Shown: positions 1 through 4,442 of the stretch, piece by piece
Layout: each line of letters begins with the position of its first letter
Numbering within the stretch: the first letter of the stretch is position 1
From: Desulfobacterales bacterium
GTDB lineage: Bacteria; Desulfobacterota; Desulfobacteria; Desulfobacterales; RPRI01
Assembly: GCA_020052975.1 (NCBI GenBank)
Contig: JAGVOC010000155.1
Coordinates: forward strand, 1-9,408
Direction: 5' to 3'
Length of the DNA: 9,408 nt
Notes under the pieces: model-generated
Seen by the model: only the letters and a program-made list of their open reading frames with translations
Databases searched by the model: none
Told to the model about the DNA's origin: nothing
Position numbers and translations under genes: made by a program

Positions 1-97
1 AAAGGGCGCATTCGACGCTTGGATATTTAAGCCCTTTTGAATATGAAAAACAGAAAATTTTCTCTCAACAATTAGTCCACTAAAAGAGGGAAGGTCA
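1..97 (+). mobile_element. Right end of an IS3-family insertion sequence
   Basis: The transposase tail is followed by AGTCCACTAAAAGAGGGA and then AGGTCA, ending at 97. This resembles the right terminal repeat of IS3-subgroup elements (TGTCCACT...GG-AAG-TCA) and ends in the usual CA-3'. At 98 the reading frame of the tyrosine recombinase resumes at once (L-T-L-K-L-E-H-V-D), so 97/98 is the likely insertion junction. A 3-4 bp target duplication beginning CTG (98-100/101) is predicted but cannot be seen, because the left end is outside the window. The exact left limit of the repeat, near 74, is approximate. Confidence 0.75.
3..83 (+). CDS. IS3-family transposase (OrfB), C-terminal end only
   Basis: Frame 3 is open from the window edge to a TAA at 81-83 and reads ...HSTLGYLSPFEYEKQ.... 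This is the hallmark C-terminus of IS3-family OrfB integrase-type transposases, where a 'R-HS-LGY-SP--FE' block follows the DDE/rve catalytic domain. The family cuts and joins element ends in a copy-out/paste-in reaction. Only about 26 residues are in the window, so the catalytic DDE residues and OrfA lie to the left, unseen. The stop codon sits inside the element's right terminal repeat, as is usual for this family. Identification rests on the motif alone but the match is distinctive. Confidence 0.85.
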   Translation, partial: RAHSTLGYLSPFEYEKQKIFSQQLVH

Positions 98-571
98 CTG
101 ACATTAAAATTGGAACATGTAGATGTGACAGCAAACAGCGTAACTATCCTCGATGGCAAAGGCAATAAAGACAGGGTTGTCCCAATGACAAGTGAGGCTA
201 TCTATTGGATAAAGAGGTGGCGGAGCAGAAGGCAGCAGCTTATAGAGAATGCCGATGATCCTGGCTGGTTATTCATTACTAAAGGCAAAGTGCCCATTAC
301 AAGAAGGGTCTTTTCTACGATGCTTAAAGGCTTTGCTAAAAAGGCGAATATACCGCTTGATGTGTCTCCTCATGATTTGAGAAGGACGACAGCTACGCAC
401 TTGGTTGAGAATGGCGCACCTATTAGGCAGGTTCAGTCTCTATTGGGTCACAGCAGTCTTAAAGTTACAACGAAGTATCTTAGGCTTTCTGATGAGAAGA
501 TCAGGGAAGAATACGCAGCAACGCACCCTGCTAACAAGAGAAGATTGCATTATGGAAGCGTTAAAACATAA
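98..571 (+). pseudogene. Tyrosine recombinase/integrase, 5' part removed by the IS3 element
   Basis: This is the catalytic domain of a phage-integrase/Xer-type tyrosine recombinase, an enzyme that breaks and rejoins DNA at specific sites through a 3'-phosphotyrosine link. Visible are the 'LKLEHVD' strand after box I, the beta-hairpin GKGNKDRVVP with its catalytic Lys, box II HDLRR (His codon 371-373), LLGHSS and the nucleophile Tyr in TTKYLR (codon 476-478). The N-terminal SAM-like domain and the box-I Arg (normally in a 'GLR-SE' motif) are missing and would lie beyond the IS. The only start codons left, such as TTG at 110, lack a good SD. The gene overlaps the next recombinase by 20 nt, so the pair was probably translationally coupled. 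The remnant is unlikely to be active alone. Confidence 0.85.
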
Positions 572-1610
572 ATATGTGGATTTTTTGCTTAAGACAAAAG
601 GGGTCTCAGATAAATATGCCGAGGTTGTCGGAGTCCACTTAGATAAACTCATAAGGTCCTTGCAACAAAAAGGCATCACGGATATAGCCCAAGTAGATCG
701 TCAGTACCTTAATCTATTTCAGGAAGAGATTATTGGGCGATAATACGCCAATGTCACTAAGCAAAATATTCTTCAGGCTGCCTCGCTATTTTTCAGGTAT
801 CTTTATGATTATGGTTTTATCAAGGAAAACCCTGGCTTAATCATTGAGCCTCCCAAAAAAGACCATCACATTCCACGAAACATAATGAATGAGGAGGAGA
901 TAAAGTTCCTCCTAACCTTACCGAATCAGGAAGATTTGATAGGTATAAGGGATTTATGTATCATGAGTCTGCTTTATAGCTCTGCGATTCGGACGAAAGA
1001 ACTATTTAATTTGAAGTTAGAAGATATTGATTTAAGGCGTTTTCAGGCGATTATCAGGCGACCCAAGAACAAGAGAGATCGTATTGTTCACTTCGATAGA
1101 TATACAGCGCACTTTTTAAAAAAGTATCTTGATAAAGTCAGGCCTTGGTTCTTGAGGGGCAGAGAAACTAATAGTTTTTTTATTAGCGCAACTGGAAGTG
1201 ATCTGACCAAAGGATCGTGGGCTGCCCATTTTAGCAATAAATATAAGCCTGCAATGGAAGAGAAGTTTAAAAAGAACATAACGCCTTATGTATTCAGACA
1301 TACCTCAGCTACGCATTGGCTCGATAACGCTGCCAAGCAGAAAAGGGATGTTTTACCATTTATTCAAAGACAATTAGGGCATGAGAGCCTTGAATCAACC
1401 GTTATCTATACTCACGTGGCCATTGAGCCATTAAGGCAGATGTTTAGGCAATACCATCCTAGAGAAATATCCCTTAAAAATTTTCAGAGAATACCATCAC
1501 CGGACGAGATTATCTCGAAGTTAAATAAAACAAAGAAAATTAATTCTATTAAAAAATTCAAGCATTTAAAGATAAGTTTTCGTTTGTTTCCATTTTTGCG
1601 TGTGATATAA
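552..1610 (+). pseudogene. Second tyrosine recombinase, interrupted by an in-frame TAA
   Basis: One frame runs from ATG 552 to the TAA at 1608-1610 (352 codons, the usual XerC/D size) with a single TAA at 741-743. The first 63 codons give the SAM-like core-binding domain (KYVDFLLKTKGVSDKYAEVV). After the stop the same frame resumes with YANVTKQNILQAASLFFRYL and the classic link KENPGLIIEPPKK. Numbered from 552, the catalytic domain has box-I Arg at about 147 (SAIRTKEL), box-II Arg in YVFRHTSATH, QLGHES, and nucleophile Tyr at about 286 (VIYTHV). The box-II His is replaced by Tyr (TPYVFRH). From ATG 885 a 241-aa product lacking most of the N-terminal domain could still be made. A basic tail follows residue 300. 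It overlaps the upstream recombinase, as in tandem-recombinase mobile elements. A nonsense mutation is likelier than read-through, but a sequencing error is possible. Confidence 0.82.
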
Positions 1611-1611
1611 T
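1584..1611 (+). promoter_or_regulatory. Extended -10 promoter for the HTH/DUF4062 unit
   Basis: TATAAT at 1606-1611 is a perfect -10 box, preceded by TG at 1603-1604 plus one base, giving the extended -10 form TGATATAAT. A weak -35 candidate, TTGTTT (1584-1589), lies 16 bp upstream. The promoter overlaps the stop codon of the recombinase gene, and initiation near 1618 would leave a leader of roughly 24 nt before ATG 1642. It therefore fits expression of the next two genes independently of the recombinases. Confidence 0.65.
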
Positions 1612-1641
1612 GCGGAAGAAAATGTAATAGGAGAAAAACAT

Positions 1642-1836
1642 ATGAAAAACCTAACTGAAGCTTATACTGCAGAAGAAGTTGCCCAATATCTCAAACTCCA
1701 TCCATACACTGTTCGTCGTCTTGCCCGGGAGAAAAAAATACCGGCTTTTCGTGTTGGCGGCCAGTGGCGCTTTAGAAGAGATGAGATTGATAGATGGTCG
1801 CGGTCATACCCATTTTCCGATAAGAGAGGGAATTAA
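1642..1836 (+). CDS. Excisionase/MerR-type helix-turn-helix protein (HTH_17-like)
   Basis: This 64-aa DNA-binding protein is almost entirely one winged helix-turn-helix. YTAEEVAQYLKLHPYTVRRL (about residues 8-27) forms the HTH and KIPAFRVGGQWRFRRDEIDRW (about 32-52) the wing. That pattern defines the 'excisionase family DNA-binding domain'. Such proteins act either as recombination directionality factors bending att-site DNA or as small transcription regulators. ATG 1642 has a good SD (TAGGAG, 1628-1633) at normal spacing. The gene lies just after a recombinase and 2 nt before the DUF4062 gene, with a strong promoter immediately upstream. Because the neighbouring recombinases are broken, its live role may now be to regulate its own operon; that is inference. 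Confidence 0.85.
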   Translation: MKNLTEAYTAEEVAQYLKLHPYTVRRLAREKKIPAFRVGGQWRFRRDEIDRWSRSYPFSDKRGN

Positions 1837-1838
1837 CT

Positions 1839-3314
1839 ATGAAATATAAAATATTTGTCAGTGCTAATCAGAAAGAACTTCGTGAGGAGCGTTTTACGAT
1901 CAAGGATTTGATTAACGATAACTCTACCTTGCGGCAGTGCTTTGATGTGTTTCTTTTTGAGGATCTTCCTGCTAAAGGTAAATCCCCCATGGCTACATAT
2001 CTTAAGCAGGTGTGTGGAAGCGACATTTATCTTGGGATTATTGGCGACGATTATGGGGATAAGGGCAAAGACGGATTATCAGCAACAGAGCGTGAATTCA
2101 GGCGGTTTCAAAAGGAATGTCCTCGCGGAGAGATCCTTGTATTTGTCAAAGGCACTTCCGCTGATGATGCCAAACGGGATAAGGACGAACAGAGTTTCTT
2201 TAAGTCTATAAAGGTAGTGTTTATATACAAAAGATTCCGCAACGTGGATGATTTGAAGGTTCAGGTTCTCAATAGTTTGATTTCATTTTTAGACGATAGG
2301 GGCGAATTCAGTAAAGGACCTTTTGATAAAGCAGTCCGTAAGGATCTTGGTTATGACACTATTGACGAGAAGGCTGTAAAAGATTTTCTTCAAATCAGAG
2401 CTGTCAAACTTAAAGTTGCTGTTCCGAAAATATCCGTTAAGGATTTTTTGGCAAATACTTTGAAAATCTTAAAAAAAGATAACGGCGATTTGCATCCAAC
2501 TAATGCAGCTTTACTCTTCTTTGGCAGAGAAGCTACGGAACATATTTCGCACCATGAAATCCGCATCGCACGATTCAGGGGTACGGATCGGATGGAGACA
2601 ATTGATTCACAGGAGATAAAAGGGCATATCTATAAAATGCTGGGGGATGTTGAATCCTTTTTCAAGCGCAATACGCGATTGGCGAATAAAATCGTTGAGT
2701 TCAAGCGTGTCGATATTCCCGAATATCCTTTTGAAGCTATCCGTGAAGCTGTTATCAATGCAATCGCTCATCGAGATTATAACCGTAGAGGCGCGCCTAT
2801 CATGGTTTCGATTTTTGATGACCGAATTGAGGTACGTAATCCGGGTGGACTTTTGCCGGGTCTTAATATAAAGAAGCTTGAAGGCAATCATGCCACGCGT
2901 AATGAGGCTATTTGCAATATTTTCCATGAAACGATGGATATGGAGCGTTTTGGGACAGGTATTGGGAAAATGAAGAAGTATATGAAAGCTCATGGTCTTT
3001 CTGATCCGGAGTTTTCTGAAGAAGGCGATTTCTTTGTTGTGAAATTTTTCGGTCCCGGTGATAAGATTTTAGATCTTGTACCAAGTATTCCCGAGTATAG
3101 GCAAACTGACCTAAAGGAGCTGGGGCTGAACGAACGCCAGATTGAAGCGTTACGGTTGATGGTTAATGAGAAAGCTGTCTTTTCAAATAAAACATATCGT
3201 GATCAATTCAAAGTCAGCAATCAGACGTTTGTTCGAGATATGAAGTTAATGGTCGAACTAGACCAAATTAGAAATATTGGCAAGGGGCGTTCTTTAAAAT
3301 ATCTTGCAAAGTAG
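1839..3314 (+). CDS. DUF4062 - HATPase_c_4 (RecG-like/COG2865) - winged-helix protein
   Basis: Residues 1 to about 100 match DUF4062: IFVSANQKELREER, SDIYLGIIGDDYG and SATEREF (81-87). This domain is thought to be TIR-like. Residues about 175-290 are the conserved region before the ATPase in COG2865 proteins (HPTNAALLFFG, RIARFRGTDR). The Bergerat/GHKL ATP site follows: EAVINAIAHRDY with Asn307, IEVRNPGG (330-337) as the Asp/Gly box equivalent, and RFGTGIGKM (370-378) as the glycine loop. From about 428 a winged helix (LNERQIEALRLM ... GKGRSLKYL) ends the protein. Most relatives carry a Schlafen-type AlbA_2 domain at the N-terminus instead. The role is unproven; the architecture suggests an ATP-controlled DNA-binding regulator or a defence effector, and it is not a RecG helicase because no helicase motifs are present. 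It shares an operon with the HTH gene 2 nt upstream. No signal peptide or membrane segment is seen. Confidence 0.85.
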   Translation: MKYKIFVSANQKELREERFTIKDLINDNSTLRQCFDVFLFEDLPAKGKSPMATYLKQVCGSDIYLGIIGDDYGDKGKDGLSATEREFRRFQKECPRGEILVFVKGTSADDAKRDKDEQSFFKSIKVVFIYKRFRNVDDLKVQVLNSLISFLDDRGEFSKGPFDKAVRKDLGYDTIDEKAVKDFLQIRAVKLKVAVPKISVKDFLANTLKILKKDNGDLHPTNAALLFFGREATEHISHHEIRIARFRGTDRMETIDSQEIKGHIYKMLGDVESFFKRNTRLANKIVEFKRVDIPEYPFEAIREAVINAIAHRDYNRRGAPIMVSIFDDRIEVRNPGGLLPGLNIKKLEGNHATRNEAICNIFHETMDMERFGTGIGKMKKYMKAHGLSDPEFSEEGDFFVVKFFGPGDKILDLVPSIPEYRQTDLKELGLNERQIEALRLMVNEKAVFSNKTYRDQFKVSNQTFVRDMKLMVELDQIRNIGKGRSLKYLAK

Positions 3315-3449
3315 TGTCATGTAAATCGCGATCTTGTCATGGTAATGTCACATAAACGTCCATGTCATGAAAGCGGTTAAAATGTCACGAAAAATGTCAC
3401 GGAAATATTTGGGACATTTATGGGACAGATGGGACACGTGTGCGATTAG
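3315..3449 (+). repeat. TGTCA/GGGACA-rich segment, probable decayed C-terminal tail of the DUF4062 gene
   Basis: TGTCA occurs six times, starting at 3315, 3335, 3346, 3363, 3383 and 3395, followed by three copies of TGGGACA at 3410, 3421 and 3430. The frame of the preceding gene continues across its TAG (3312-3314) and a TAA (3378-3380) to a TAG at 3447-3449, giving short pieces such as NVTKNVTE and GTFMGQMGH. COG2865-type proteins often end in low-complexity tails of this kind (recalled from general knowledge, not checked), so this looks like a tail cut off by stop mutations. A cluster of binding sites for the upstream HTH protein is the alternative. Confidence 0.5.
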
Positions 3450-3482
3450 CCAAAGGGGCGGTAAAGGGGCATTAATTGGCTA
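3447..3482 (+). promoter_or_regulatory. Possible RNA hairpin around the start of the zinc-ribbon gene
   Basis: TAGCCAA (3447-3453) and TTGGCTA (3476-3482) are perfect 7-bp inverted copies separated by 22 nt. The loop holds the SD-like AAAGGGG (3464-3470), itself the second of two near-identical G-rich stretches, and the distal arm reaches the first base of ATG 3482. Such a fold could tune initiation. It has no U-run and so is not a normal intrinsic terminator. The stem is short enough that chance is possible. Confidence 0.3.
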
Positions 3483-3616
3483 TGAGTAAGAAATGTAAAA
3501 AGTGCAACGTACCGCTGGAAGGGTTCTTATACTGGTTGATTGCAGCGAAGCTATTTGGCGTGCGGCCGTCAACGAAAGATCCTGAGCTTTGCAATAAGTG
3601 CGAGGATAAGAAATAA
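3482..3616 (+). CDS. 44-aa zinc-ribbon miniprotein with two CxxC motifs
   Basis: ATG 3482 to TAA 3614-3616 encodes 44 residues beginning MSKKCKKCNVPLEGFLY and ending DPELCNKCEDKK. Two knuckles, C5-K-K-C8 and C37-N-K-C40, frame a 28-residue hydrophobic/aromatic middle (FLYWLIAAKLFG), which is the layout of a minimal treble-clef/zinc-ribbon that binds one Zn2+. The SD is AAAGGGG, 11 nt before the start. Four correctly paired cysteines in such a short frame are unlikely by chance, and the composition is protein-like. The function is unknown; nucleic-acid or protein binding is typical for such ribbons. It stands alone between the DUF4062 gene and radC, with 122 nt to the latter. Confidence 0.65.
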   Translation: MSKKCKKCNVPLEGFLYWLIAAKLFGVRPSTKDPELCNKCEDKK

Positions 3617-3738
3617 GCATGGTATTTGTTTAGTACCAAAGCAAGGTAAAACGCACATAATTGATTTGCATAGAGTTATAACATTTTTACTTGTTTTTAT
3701 CGCAAGGGGCTCAAATTTAAAGTGTAGGGAAGAGGAAA

Positions 3739-4440
3739 ATGACAAAAGAATCTAAGGCTACAGGCATAAAGTCTTGGCCGGAGGATGACAGACCAAGGGA
3801 AAAGCTACTCAAGAAGGGCGCAGGGGCTTTGAGTAATTCCGAGCTTTTGGCTATTCTTCTTCGCACCGGTACTCAGGGCACAAGCGCAATTGACCTCGCT
3901 CGCAAGATTCTTAAGAAATTCGGCACGTTCAGGAACATGGTGCATACCGATTCGCGCGATTGGAAGGATCTTAAGGGTTTAGGCGGAGCCAAGATCGCCC
4001 ACATTCAGGCCGCGCTTGAAATCGGGCGGCGATATCGAGAGGACGATGTGTCCACCGGGAAGCAGAAGATTGCCTCTGCCAAGGATGTTGTGGACATCGT
4101 CATGCCTCAGCTTCGTGATCTTAAGACGGAGATGTTTAAGGTTGTCTACCTTGATAGTAATAACCGCATTATCGACATCGTGGATACGGCCGTTGGCACC
4201 GTTGATCAGGCATTCCCAATTGTCCGCGAAATAATTCATGCCGCGTTACAGAAGTTTGCCAAGTCAATCGTTTGTGCCCACAATCACCCCAGCACAAACA
4301 TAACGCCAAGTGTGCAGGATAAGGAATTTACCAAAGAGCTTTGTGGTGCAGGGAAGTTAATGGAAATCAAGGTTCTCGATCATGTCATTATCGGCGGAGA
4401 CAAACATTTTAGTTTTGCGGATGAAGGATTAATGGTGTAG
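3739..4440 (+). CDS. radC: RadC-family JAB/MPN-domain protein
   Basis: This is a 233-aa full-length member of the RadC (UPF0758) family. Residues about 15-100 hold the N-terminal helix-hairpin-helix part (RPREKLLKKGAGALSNSELL, RTGTQG, LKGLGGAKIAHIQAALEIGRR). Residues about 108-233 form the JAB domain. Its metal-binding signature H181-N-H183-P-S ... S191-x-x-D194 is intact, matching HxH-x7-S-x2-D of JAMM proteins, so the Zn site should be functional. RadC was once thought to act in DNA repair, but that role has not held up and its activity is unknown; relatives are common on mobile islands and beside R-M genes. ATG 3739 has an SD-like AGGGAAGAGG just upstream. The gene ends 2 nt before hsdR, so it very likely heads the hsd operon. 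A TATAAC (3677-3682) upstream is a weak -10 candidate without a clear -35. Confidence 0.9.
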   Translation: MTKESKATGIKSWPEDDRPREKLLKKGAGALSNSELLAILLRTGTQGTSAIDLARKILKKFGTFRNMVHTDSRDWKDLKGLGGAKIAHIQAALEIGRRYREDDVSTGKQKIASAKDVVDIVMPQLRDLKTEMFKVVYLDSNNRIIDIVDTAVGTVDQAFPIVREIIHAALQKFAKSIVCAHNHPSTNITPSVQDKEFTKELCGAGKLMEIKVLDHVIIGGDKHFSFADEGLMV

Positions 4441-4442
4441 GT

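Noticed and set aside
1..38. AAAGGGC ... GCCCTTT inverted repeat as a recombination site or terminator
   Set aside because: It lies within the coding sequence of the IS3 transposase C-terminus and has a long loop without a U-run; chance is the simpler reading.
405..743. A 112-aa protein starting at 405
   Set aside because: Its first part overlaps the recombinase catalytic domain out of frame and has no homology. Only the part from ATG 552 is real, as the N-terminal domain of the second recombinase.
98..1610. Recombinases acting as an hsdS TRD-inverting phase-variation switch
   Set aside because: Such recombinases usually sit next to hsdS with inverted TRD copies. Here they are over 7 kb away, broken, and no second hsdS copy is in the window.
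1839..3314. RecG helicase
   Set aside because: COG2865 proteins are often labelled RecG-like, but there are no Walker A/DExH helicase motifs; the ATP site is of the Bergerat type.
741..3449. Alternative genetic code (stop codons read as sense), given three in-frame stops inside apparent coding frames
   Set aside because: TAA, TAG and TGA all end other genes exactly where homology ends (hsdR TAG, radC TAG, hsdM TGA, HTH TAA), so the standard code fits and local decay explains the exceptions.
3315..3449. CRISPR array from the repeated TGTCA units
   Set aside because: The units are 5-7 bp with irregular 9-20 bp spacing, far shorter than CRISPR repeats, and part of the stretch reads as protein-like sequence in frame.
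3620..3638. TGGTA...TACCA hairpin as a terminator
   Set aside because: The stem is only 5 bp and AT-rich, with no following U-run; too weak to call.
3540..3755. A 71-aa open frame in the gap before radC
   Set aside because: It overlaps the zinc-ribbon gene in another frame and runs into radC, with no recognisable motif and no SD.
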